A stretch of DNA of 64,000 nt, taken from assembly GCF_030316605.1 (NCBI RefSeq), contig NZ_CP127039.1, positions 62,001-126,000 on the forward strand, read 5' to 3'. Both the position numbers and the translations under genes were made by a program. The notes beneath the pieces are model-generated. The model was not told the origin of the DNA, did not search any database, and saw nothing but the letters and a program-made list of their open reading frames with translations. The stretch comes from Spiroplasma ixodetis Y32. Lineage in GTDB: Bacteria > Bacillota_I > Bacilli_A > Mycoplasmatales > VBWQ01. Shown piece after piece: positions 43,388-54,220 of this stretch (the first letter of the stretch is position 1; every line of letters begins with the position of its first letter).

Positions 43388-46051
43388 GTGATTTGAAATG
43401 ATACAACTAAGGAATTAGCAAAAAAATTAAATACTAATTTTGTTACAGGTTTAACTGAAGAAGCTGCAGCTCAATTGCTAATAGAAACAGGGCCTAATCA
43501 ATTACCAGTTACGAAAAAAAAGCCAATTTGAAAAATAGTTTTAGCACATTTTATTGAACCATTTGTTTTAGTATTAATTGCATTAGCAATTATTGCTACT
43601 GTTATTGGTCAATGACAAGAAGCATTAGTTGTTTTTTTAATTGTAATTGTTGATGCTACTTTGGCTACTTATCAAGAAGTAAAAGCTGCAGCTTCTTTGG
43701 ACTCTTTAAAGAAATTAGTTTCTTCACAAGCAGTAGTAATTCGTAATGGTAATAAATACGATATTGATGCTAAAGATTTAGTGGTAGGTGATTTGGTTTA
43801 TTTAGATGCGGGAATGTTTGTACCTGCTGATCTGCGTATTATTCAGTCTTATAATTTACGTACTAATGAATCACTTTTAACTGGTGAATCAGCCTTAATT
43901 AGTAAAACTACTGAAGCATTAACTGAAGAAAAATTATCAATTGGTGAAAGAACTAATCTTGCTTTTATGTCTACTTCTATTGCGACAGGTAGTGGTCTTG
44001 GTTTAGTTTATGCAACAGCAAAAACTTCTGAAATTGGAAAAATAAATAAGTTATTACAAGAAGAAAAAGAACCTAAATCACCATTAACGCGACAAATGTC
44101 TTTTTTAATTAGAATAATTTCAGTTTTTGCTTTATTATTAGGTTTAGCTATGTTTTTACTACAATTTTTCTTAATTAAAGTACCTGCTATTAATGCTTTA
44201 ATTTTTGGAATTGCTTTAACAATAGCAGTAATACCTGAAGGTTTGCAAGTTATTGTTACCGTTTCATTATCACTGGGAAGTTCAAGAATGGCAAAAAAAC
44301 ATGCTATTGTTAAACATTTACCTGCTGTTGAAACATTAGGTCAGGTTGACATTATTTGTTCTGATAAAACTGGAACTTTAACACAAAATAAAATGACTGT
44401 TAAAAAATATTATTTAACAAAATCAGTTAATGATAGTAATGACTTTAAAAAGAAAACTAAGCAAGAACAATTATTTTTAGATTGTTTAGTACTATGTAAT
44501 AATAGTGAAGTTAGTAAAAATAAAACTATTGGTGATCCAACAGAAGCAGCACTTATTAATTGATCAGAAACATTAAAGTTTCCAACAAAGGCACTTAGTG
44601 ATAAACATACTCGAGTTCATGAAATACCTTTTGATTCCAATCGTAAATTAATGTCAACAATTAATGAATACGATAAAGAAACTTATGTTTTTGTTAAAGG
44701 TGCGGTTGACAATATGATTAATATTTGTACTCATGCGCTTATTAATAACGAAAGGGTAGTATTAACTGCACAAATTAAAAAAGAAATAATTGCAAGTATG
44801 GAAGAAATGTCAAATTCAGCATTACGTGTTTTAGGAGCAAGTTATAAAACTGTTAATAATACGAAAGATTATAGTAATATTAGTGAAATTGAAAGTAATT
44901 TAACTTTTTTAGGATTAGTTGGAATGATTGATCCGCCAAGAAACGAAGTTAAAGATTCTTTAGTTAAAACTAAAAAAGCAGGTATTGATACAATTATGAT
45001 TACTGGTGATCATTTAAATACTGCTGTTGCTATTGGTCAAGAATTAGGTTTGATTGAAAATAAAACACAAGCACTTAGTGGTAATACGATTGATGATATT
45101 CTAGAAGAATCATTTAATGCTAATATTAATCAATATAGAGTTTTTGCTCGTGTTTCTCCTGAACATAAAGTTAAGATTGTTAAAGCATTACAGAGTCATA
45201 ATAAGGTTGTTTCGATGACTGGTGATGGTGTTAATGATGCTCCTAGTTTAAAAGCGGCAGATATTGGAGTAGCGATGGGTATTACGGGAACCGATGTTGC
45301 TAAAGAATCTTCACAAATAGTATTAACTGATGATAATTTTGCTACTATTGTTGATGCTATTGAAGAAGGGCGCAATATTTACAGTAAAATTAAAAGAATT
45401 GTTATTTTTATTTTAATTACTAATATGGCCCAAGTATTTTCAATTGTTATTGGTGCTATTTTTGGATGAAATGAATTATTACAACCAATTCAAATTTTAT
45501 GAATTAATTTAATTGTTGAATCTGTTATTGCAATTTCAATGTCAATGGGACCTAATAACCCTGATTTAATGCTTAGAAAACCAACGAAACGGAATGATAG
45601 AATTCTTACTGGTAGTTGAGGATTTATTGGTATTGTTAGTATAATATTAAGTACCTTGTTACTATTAGCTTTTCATTTTTTACCTCAAATTTTACATGAA
45701 AATAATAGTGAAGGTTTTGTTTTTGTTTTTGCTATAATGACTAATGCTCCTGTTTTTTATGCATTTTCTTTTGTTTCAGGTGCTAATACAAGTATTTTTA
45801 ATAAGATTACTTGAAAAAATAAATATATTTGAGTTGCGGCGATTAGTGCTTTTGCTATTAATACTTTTATTATTTTTACACCTGTTGTTAGCAATGCTTT
45901 TGGTATTGGTGCTGGTTTTCGTGCAGTTGATTGATTACTTTGTATTGCTTTATCAACAATACCAATGTGATTATTAGAATTGTATAAAGGAATTAGACTT
46001 TTAGTTAATAAATTAATTAAAAAAGAACAAAATAAAGTAAAAGTTAAATAA
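43388..46051 (+). CDS. Cation-translocating P-type ATPase (P2-like)
   Basis: 887 residues from GTG 43388, which follows AAGGGGG. It has the TGES loop (LLTGES), a transmembrane-4 motif IAVIPEGLQVIV, the phosphorylation motif CSDKTGTLTQNKMTV, KGAVDN in the nucleotide-binding domain, TGDHLNTAVAI and MTGDGVNDAPSLKAADIGVAMG. The overall plan is that of Ca2+-ATPases of the SERCA/PMR1 type, but the sixth transmembrane segment reads WINLIVESVIAISM instead of NLVTDGLPA, so the ion is uncertain. The gene lies 24 bp after the aldo/keto reductase. Confidence 0.88.
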
Positions 46052-46071
46052 TATAGAATGGAAAATTAATA

Positions 46072-46593
46072 ATGAGAATTATTCCGTATGAATTATTTAG
46101 TTATACACCAGATATGAGTTTAACTGCATTACGTAAGGAATTACTAATGTATGATCATTGTTTAAATAAAAAAATTACAAATATGGCAATGCAACCATTT
46201 TTAGATTTGGAACGCAACTACTTTAATTTACTTTTATGTAAATGAGAATTAGAAATGCAAAAACGAAATCATTATGTTAATTCATTATTTAAATGTTATA
46301 CTAAATACAATGATTTTGAATTTGTTGCAACTCCTGATTTTTTAATTATTGAATGTTGCATACAATGAGATTTAAAAGGTTTTCAGCCATATAAATGTAA
46401 TTTAAATTGATTTGAAATTATGATGATGACAATTAAAAATAAGGATAAAATAAATAAAGATTTTTATGAACAACTTTCTTTGTGGTATAAAGAAATGTTT
46501 ATGAAAATTAATAACAATGGTTCTTTTAAACCTAAGAAATTAAATATGAATATTGTTTTTGAAAAAATAAATAATTTTTTACTAACAGCATAA
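46072..46593 (+). CDS. Hypothetical cytoplasmic protein
   Basis: 173 residues (MRIIPYELFSYTPDMSLTAL), no signal peptide, rich in aromatic residues and Met (IMMMTIKNK). The start is slightly like small UV-endonuclease-type (MRLW..LIPLLP) proteins, too weak for a call. It follows the ATPase by 20 bp with a weak ribosome site. Trp codons are TGA. Confidence 0.5.
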
Positions 46594-46869
46594 TAGTTTT
46601 TGAAAAAAATTTTGATTTTATTTTATAATTTAATTATAAATTACTCTAATAGAATGGAGATTTTATTTTTGAAAAATAAAATTAAAGATAAAGTATATAA
46701 ATATGTTGAAAAATTTCTCTTTGAAAATAGAGAAATATGAAATAGCTTCGTTTTTATTAATGAAAATGGAGTTAATAAAAAAATTTCTTTAATGAAATTA
46801 TGAGATTTAATAAAAACAAAAAAACAATATGAAGATTTAGAAAAATTGTTTTGAAATGAAATAAATAAA

Positions 46870-47810
46870 CGGACTTCTCCCCACATGTACTTGTCGAGGA
46901 AACAATGAAATTGAATGAGTTCAACAATGCTTTTCAAACAGAACAGGATTGTTTAAAATATATAGCAAGTTTGAAGAAAAACAAATGTATCATGTGTTCT
47001 TGAACAAGTTTGAATACTTCTAATTTAAGAAGAATAAGATGTTTGAAATGTCATCAAACATTTAGTATTCTTCATGGCACCATTTTTTACAAGTCACAAA
47101 CACCTTTGAGATTTTGATTTTATTTCATCTTTAGATGAATAAACACCAAACATGGAATTACATCAACTGATGTTGCAAAAGAATTGGGTGTGACTTTGAA
47201 AACTGCTTGAAGAATGGGTCATGAAATCAGAAATCGTATTGCCAAACAAGAACATCAATTTATTGTTGAGGGCATAGTGCAAATGGATGAAATGTATCTT
47301 TCACATATGGGTTTTAAAAAACAAGGAAGATCTTTGATAAATAAAACATTAATTGTTGGGATTTATGAAAAAACAACCAATAATTTAATTGTGAAAGTAA
47401 TCAAAAACGCAAAAAGTAAAAATCTTTTGCAGTTTGCAAGAAACCATATTTCTTCAAAGTGTGATGTACATACTGATTCTTGAAAAGGATATCGTGATTT
47501 CAAATCACTTTTCCCTAATCACAAAACAGTTAACCATCTTGATGGTTATGTTTCAAAAATTGGCGTAAATACCAATCAAATTGAATCAGTATGAAAACAT
47601 ATACGAAGAACATTTAAAACACATATCAAAGTTGCAAAACATCATGTTCATTTATATGCCAAAGAAGCTGCATATAAATTCAACAAGATACCTACTTTTG
47701 AAACTGTAATGCTATGTTTCATTTAAAAATGTGGGGAGAAGTCCGTAGATAGGCTTTTCTCAACATTTATGTGATAAAATTTAAAAATAGTACATAAAGG
47801 GAGAAAAGCC
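46870..47810 (+). mobile_element. IS1595-family element, copy 11
   Basis: 941 bp with perfect 8-bp target duplication TAAATAAA. A base in the leading ribosome site region is changed (TTGTCGAGG). Confidence 0.95.
46905..47726 (+). CDS. IS1595-family transposase
   Basis: 273 residues with L74F and Q212L; catalytic residues kept. The change GTGGAGG to GTCGAGG weakens its ribosome-binding site. Confidence 0.9.
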
Positions 47811-48410
47811 TAAATAAATATTATTTAGAAGTTATAGAAATTAATTTAAAAGATAATTTTAATATTTTAATGGAAAGTTTAAACTTTTTACAAGATAATT
47901 GATTTTTTAGTAGTATTTTTTTTGAAGTTAAAGGAAATTTAATATTTATTTTTAATAAATTAAATTTTTTAATTTCCAATAAAGAAATTTTGGAATTAAA
48001 AAATAATAATTTATGAATAGATTTACCTTCAAATCATTTATTAGTTTATGAAATAAATTCTTTATTTTTATTAAGTTTTTCTTTATGGGATAAAATTAGT
48101 TTTATAAAAAAACTAATATTTATTAATAAAACTAATTTTAATGAATTAGAAATTAAAAAAGCAAAAGTTAGTCAAAAAAAATTTGAATGAGGTTTTTCAA
48201 AGGATAATGATTATACATTAAGATTTGATAAGAGTCCTTTAATAAAAGGTATTATTGAAGGTAGAAATATATTAGCACATCAATTAATCTTTATTAGTCC
48301 ATCTCAAAAAATTAGTTATTTTCCTCATTTAATTTTTACTATATATTTAGTTTTGTGATATCTTTATGAAATAGATTACTAAAAATATTTAATGTAATAA
48401 TAGTTGGAAA

Positions 48411-50096
48411 TTATACATCTTTGCCATTTTTAATTGCTTTAATATCTTTTTTTAACTGCTCTTTTAAAAATTTAATATCATTCTCACTATTTTTTACTTT
48501 TTTTAATGCTTCAATTTTAACTTTAGTATCTTTTTTTAATGCTTGAATCTTATCATTTTTTTCAGATCTAATTAACAATTTGGCTCCAACTTTGTTTGTT
48601 AAAATGTGTAAACCCCTAAAAGGGTATTTTTTTAATAAAAGTTTTTCATCTTCAATTAATTCTTGATTGCGAGAAGCAATAACAGTAGCTTGTAAACCAC
48701 CAGAAATATTAACTGCAGTTCTGCCCATATCAAATAAACCATCTAAGGCACCAATAATACCATAAACAGCAGCATAATAGCTACCAAAACCAAGACCACC
48801 TAAAACACCAGCTGTTACAACAGCAGCAGTTCCTGGTACTCCCGCAATTCCTAATGAAGCAACTAGTGTTACAATTAAGCCATTAATAAATAAAATAGCG
48901 ATTGTTCAGTTGGGAAAATTACCAGGAAGGATAACACTAAATCATAAGAAAGATAAAATAATTCCAGCTTGTACTCCAGCACAGCCACTTAAACCTATTG
49001 TTGTTGAAAGTGGCATTACTGTATCACTACCCTCTTCTTTCACTTTTAAATCTTCTTTTAAGGTATTCATAGCAATTGGTAAAGCGGCATTAGAAGACTG
49101 AGTTGTAAAACCAGCAATAATTGGTTTCTGTGCTTTTACTAATCAACTATAAGGATTAATACCAAATAAATATAATGATAATAAATGTCATAAGAAAGTA
49201 ATAAGTAGTGCTAAATAAGCAACTCCAATAATAATGCCAATATTAGCAAGTGCACCAATTGGTTGATTAATAATTGCTGTTGCTAGCATACTCATAACAG
49301 CAAATGGCATAATTTTAATAAAAATCATTAATATTGAAATAATAATTTTTCACATTGTTTCTAAAGTGTTTCTTGCTTTGTCCATTCGTTCTTCATTATG
49401 CTTAGTTAGTTTTTTAATTGCAAATCCAATTAAAGCACCAAGTACAATGATTGGAATAATTAATGTTTGAGTAAAAACACCAATTAAGCTGCTAGGAACG
49501 TAACTAATGATAATTTCGGGAATTGTTTTGGCAGTAGTTTTATCGTAACTACCACTATCAGTTAACTTAAAACCTTGGCCAATTTTAAAAGCAATTCCTA
49601 GTCCAAAGGCAATAGTAAAAGCAATAGCCACATTTATTAATAAAATAGTAATACCAACTCCTGAAACTTTAGTTATTGTTTTTGAGTTACTATTTTTTTT
49701 ACTAGTAATTCTAGCGATAGCTAAAAATACTAATGGAATAGTTAACATAGTAATTCCAATAATAAAAATAGTTTTTAATAATTCAATTCAGTGTACAATT
49801 TCTGCAACTCAGGGTATATAGTCAGGATTAGGTTTTATTGGTGTTCCAGGTAAGTTAGGATAAGTAATGTTATGACTATTAAAACCAGTAATAGCTTGGA
49901 TAGTAATACCAAAAATTAGTCCTAATCCCATTCCAGTAAAAATACGAATTGGAAATTTAGGTTTAGTTTTTTTAATAAAAATAGAAAGTGCTAGGATAAT
50001 ACTAAAAAAGACAATTATCCCGATTAGACTTTGTCAGTGTGAAATACCAACAAAGTCTCTTAATAAGTTAATATTGTCATTACTAAGAGTTGTCAT
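48411..50096 (-). CDS. Cation:dicarboxylate/amino-acid symporter (L-cystine TcyP-like)
   Basis: 561 residues with about ten hydrophobic segments. The core motif GFTTQSSNAALPIAMNTL and the later GCAGVQAGI and GVPGTAAVVTAGVLGGLG mark the dicarboxylate/amino acid:cation symporter family; the QSSNAALP variant is typical of cystine carriers. A charged C-terminal tail of about 100 residues (from about 460), rich in Lys and Glu, is longer than usual. ATG follows GAGG. It lies 33 bp after the flavoenzyme gene in the same direction, so the two may work together in thiol/cystine handling (inference). Confidence 0.85.
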
Positions 50097-50129
50097 AGTT
50101 GCTACCTCATTCTTTTTATTTTTTATAGG

Positions 50130-51578
50130 TTATGACGATGTTACTTTTCTGCTTGCTATATGAATAATATCACTAGTACGAGCAAAAGGAGGTGAATAAA
50201 CTAAATCTAAATTTTGTAAATCACGGATGTCCATTTTATTTCAAATGGCAGTAGCAAGAGCATTAATTCTTAATGTGGCATGATTATAGCCTGCCATTTG
50301 TGCTGCCAGTAATTGGAAATTTGTTTTATCATAAAATAGTTTCAAGTATAAAGGACGAGATTGTTTTAAGTATCTTGGTAGATCATAATCTTTAATATAA
50401 ACACTACCAATTTTATTTTTATCAATCGTATCAAAACTGCCAGTTTTTGTTATTTCTAAATTACCAACACGTAAAATACTTGACCCTAAAGTTCCTGAAT
50501 ATTTATGTTCTGGGTTTTTAATATTATCAGCAATAATACGTGCCATTTTATTAGCATTAGTTGCCAAGGGAACATATATTGATGATTTATCAAATTGACT
50601 ATATATTTGTGCACAATCACCACCACTATACATATTTGAAAATTTTTTTGTAACATTTTCTTTAGAAGGAATTTGACAGAATTCGTTAATAATAATTGCT
50701 TTATTTTTGTTTAATTCAATATTGCTATTTTGTAAAAAATTCGTATTTGGTTCAAAACCAACTGCTAGTATTACTAAGTCACAAGGTATTGTTTTTCCGT
50801 TTTTTTTATCATTTACACTTCTTAAACGCAAATCATTAACATTATTATGAGTCATCATTAGTTCTTCAACTTGATAGTTTAGTAAAATGGTGGCATCATT
50901 TTTTGATTTAGTTTTATGATTAATATTTTTTTTGGTTAGTTCATCATAAATTAATTGACTAAATTCTTTATCAATAACGTCTGCCATTAATCGATCTTTC
51001 ATTTCAACGATTGTGACATCTTTTTTTTGTTTTAAGCATGCTTCTGCCATTTCCATGCCAATAAATCCCCCACCAATAATAACTATTTTTTTAGCGTTTT
51101 TCATTGCTTTTTTTAGATTTATGGCATCTTCTTTAGTAAAAACATTATAAACATTATGTGGTAAAATACCATGACTAAAAGGTGGCGGAATTTTTGGTTT
51201 GGCTCCTGTTGCAATAACTAAGGCATGATAAGATACAACTTTTGGTTTAGTTTTATCGTCTATTGTTTTTTTGACATGAATTTCTTGTTTTGCTGTATCG
51301 ACTTTAATAACATTTTGATTTAAATGAATTTTAATTTTATTTTTATTATTAGTTTTTTCTGAAAAATCTTTTTTTGTACGGTCATTTAAAAGTTTTTTAT
51401 CTTTAAATTCATTAGCAATATAATAAGGAATACCACAAGCACCAAGTGAAATATAGTTTTTTTCTTGATAAACATGGATATCAAAATTTTTATCACTATT
51501 TTTTTCACTACGTAATAATTTACTCGCAACTCCCATCCCAGTCGCGCCAGCACCAATAATAATAACTTTAATTTTCAT
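50130..51578 (-). CDS. FAD/NAD(P)-dependent oxidoreductase (CoA-disulfide reductase / NADH oxidase type)
   Basis: 482 residues. FAD site VIIIGAGATGMGVASKL; the active cysteine region LGACGIPYYIANEF (C in xCGxPY); second dinucleotide site KKIVIIGGGFIGMEMAEA; DLVILAVGFEPNT; and YSGGDCAQ near the C-terminal FAD contact. The single Cys fits the CoA-disulfide reductase and NADH-oxidase group. I chose ATG 51578 because GGAG is 11 nt upstream of it and only 2 nt upstream of the other ATG (51587). It precedes the cystine-type symporter. Confidence 0.86.
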
Positions 51579-51648
51579 TTTTATCATCGCTCCACTCTCA
51601 TTAATTATAATATATATTTAATAAAAAAATCAATTAATAGTGTTTATC

Positions 51649-52662
51649 TTAAGTATTGATTCATTTTTGAACAAATTCTAAAGTAGTGTCACTAATACCC
51701 TTGTCAGTCACTAAATTATATTCATTAACAACTGTGTGGTCTAAATCACCAATTAAAAAACTTTGACCGTGGTTAGCGTCAAGGATAGTGTATAATGAAC
51801 TTTTTTTTGGTATTTCATAGCGAATTTTTTCTTGAAATAATTCGTTAGCATTAGTGTAGTTAATAAAGTGATCATTTTGACCATGAAGAAATAACATTGG
51901 CATATCAGGTATTAGTTTTAAATATTTAATTGGTTGTATTTCTTGTAAACCATCGACACCAAATGTTTTTTGTGCTTTTTTACGACTTAATTTCAGCATT
52001 AAATTAGTAGGTAAGAAAGCATAGTTGTATAGTTTTTCACTATACGTACGATCTAAGCGACTAAATGTACAATCAGAAATAATGAATTTTACTTTTTGAT
52101 TAATTTTATATTTTGCATATAAGTTGCTTCACATTACTACTGTTGCGCCACCTAATGAAAAACCATATAATCCTAAAGCAGTAGTTTCTTGTTTATATGT
52201 TTTACAACAGTATTCAATAATGTCTTGTAAATCTTGTGATTCTTTTAAACCAAAAGTTGTTGGTGATGCATCACTTTCACCATGGTTACGAGCATCATAT
52301 CAAATAACATTGTAGCCAGCACGTAAAAAAATGAAAGCTTGTTTAAATATTCAAAATCTTGTATTAGTTATTCCGTGTAATAAAATTATTGTTTTATTAT
52401 TATTTTCATTTTTAAGGGGACTTTTTAAAAGATTACCGTATAATGTTAAATTGTCAATTGATGTTTTAATTGAAAAAGGAATTATATTTTCATGTTTTTC
52501 TAGGTATTCTCAATATTCAAAATACATTGGCCATTTTGCTAATTCAATTTTAACTTTCGGTTGAAATTGTGAATTATATTGCAAGCATGCTTTAAACATT
52601 TCAATTGAATTTATATTAACTTTTTGTCTTAATTTTATTCTATTAATACTACTTTGTTTCAT
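51649..52662 (-). CDS. Alpha/beta hydrolase
   Basis: 337 residues. IILLHGITNTRFWIF (oxyanion region), VIWYDARNHGESDAS, nucleophile elbow LYGFSLGGATV, acid LHGQNDHFINY and base LDANHGQSF. The catalytic triad Ser-Asp-His is therefore present. It resembles the YqkD/BAAT-type soluble esterases of Firmicutes. ATG at 52662 follows GAGGAAAAC. Several TGA Trp codons break it in standard translation. It is 70 bp from the flavoenzyme gene. Confidence 0.88.
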
Positions 52663-52692
52663 TAGTTTTCCTCACATTTTAGGTCATACATT

Positions 52693-53004
52693 TTAATAGT
52701 TGACGTTATTTAGTATTGTTGGTTTTGGTTTACAACGAATATATTTTTTATTTTTTTTATAAGGTATAAATTTAATATATTTGTATTTGCTAACTACGTG
52801 TTGTCCATTATTTTTACTATTTCGTCGTAAACAGGGTTTTACTTTTTTGATTTTAAAAGTACCAAAATTAGGAATAGTAATTACTTTACCTAGTTGGTTA
52901 ATATTTTTAATTTCTTCAATTACACAATTAAAAACTATTTCAATATCTTGAATGTTAAATTTATTTTTATCTGATACTCTTGCAATTAATTCTTTTGCGT
53001 TCAT
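52693..53004 (-). CDS. Divergent HU-family DNA-binding protein
   Basis: 103 residues from ATG 53004 (MNAKELIARVSDKNKF, AGGG about 9 nt upstream); an upstream ATG at 53031 lies too near to its AGAAGG. VITIPNFGTFKIKKVKPC matches the HU saddle; the arm RRNSKNNGQHVVSKY has no usual RNP motif. The C-terminal KKNKKYIRCKPKP tail is very basic. It is 30 bp before the hydrolase gene start region in the same direction, so its terminator or coupling is unclear. Confidence 0.7.
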   Translation of the reverse strand: MNAKELIARVSDKNKFNIQDIEIVFNCVIEEIKNINQLGKVITIPNFGTFKIKKVKPCLRRNSKNNGQHVVSKYKYIKFIPYKKNKKYIRCKPKPTILNNVNY

Positions 53005-53113
53005 AAAAATCAACCCTATCTGTTTGCCCATATCCTTCTAATATTATTTTATATTATTTTATTTATAAAATGTAATCTATAAATTTTTCGTACTTTGCTT
53101 GTTAATAATTTTA

Positions 53114-54054
53114 GGCTTTTCTCCCTTTATGTACTATTTTTAAATTTTATCACATAAATGCTGAGAAAAGCCTATCTACGGACTTCTCCCCACATTTTTA
53201 AATGAAACATAGCATTACAGTTTCAAAAGTAGGTATCTTGTTGAATTTATATGCAGCTTCTTTGGCATATAAATGAACATGATGTTTTGCAACTTTGATA
53301 TGTGTTTTAAATGTTCTTCGTATATGTTTTCATACTGATTCAATTTGATTGGTATTTACGCCAATTTTTGAAACATAACCATCTTGATGGTTAACTGTTT
53401 TGTGATTAGGGAAAAGTGATTTGAAATCACGATATCCTTTTCAAGAATCAGTATGTACATCACACTTTGAAGAAATATGGTTTCTTGCAAACTGCAAAAG
53501 ATTTTTACTTTTTGCGTTTTTGATTACTTTCACAATTAAATTATTGGTTGTTTTTTCATAAATCCCAACAATTAATGTTTTATTTATCAAAGATCTTCCT
53601 TGTTTTTTAAAACCCATATGTGAAAGATACATTTCATCCATTTGCACTATGCCCTCAACAATAAATTGATGTTCTTGTTTGGCAATACGATTTCTGATTT
53701 CATGACCCATTCTTCAAGCAGTTTTCAAAGTCACACCCAATTCTTTTGCAACATTAGTTGATGTAATTCCATGTTTGGTGTTTATTCATCTAAAGATGAG
53801 ATAAAATCAAAATCTCAAAGGTGTTTGTGACTTGTAAAAAATGGTGCCATGAAGAATACTAAATGTTTGATGACATTTCAAACATCTTATTCTTCTTAAA
53901 TTAGAAGTATTCAAACTTGTTCAAGAACACATGATACATTTGTTTTTCTTCAAACTTGCTATATATTTTAAACAATCCTGTTCTGTTTGAAAAGCATTGT
54001 TGAACTCATTCAATTTCATTGTTTCCTCCACAAGTACATGTGGGGAGAAGTCCG
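53114..54054 (-). mobile_element. IS1595-family element, copy 12
   Basis: 941 bp with perfect 8-bp target duplication TAATTTTA, intergenic. Confidence 0.95.
53198..54019 (-). CDS. IS1595-family transposase
   Basis: 273 residues with D89N, shared with copy 1 at 90-911, so the two probably have a common recent parent. Confidence 0.9.
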
Positions 54055-54220
54055 TAATTTTATATATAAAAGGCATTTTACATATTTAATTTGAATAATT
54101 TTAACGTTAAAAATAATAAGAATCAAAGATAAAAATTTCTTTATTATATTCAATAGTATAAGTAAGTATATTCCTTAACTATAATTATAATTTCTATAAA
54201 ATATAATTACAAAAATAAAA

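Larger units (their letters stand above)
46669..48382 (+). pseudogene. Hypothetical gene split by IS1595
   Basis: Start TTG 46669 lies 10 nt after GGAG. Removing the 941-bp element and one TAAATAAA restores a 254-residue frame (KNKIKDKVYKYVEKFLFENR ... GRNILAHQLIFISPSQK ... LVLWYLYEIDY). The reading frame is otherwise clean, so the insertion is recent. Leu/Phe/Asn-rich; one hydrophobic segment near the C-terminus. No family is recognised; HEPN-like helical proteins with a conserved RxxxxH (here GRNILAH) come to mind but this is speculative. Confidence 0.6.
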
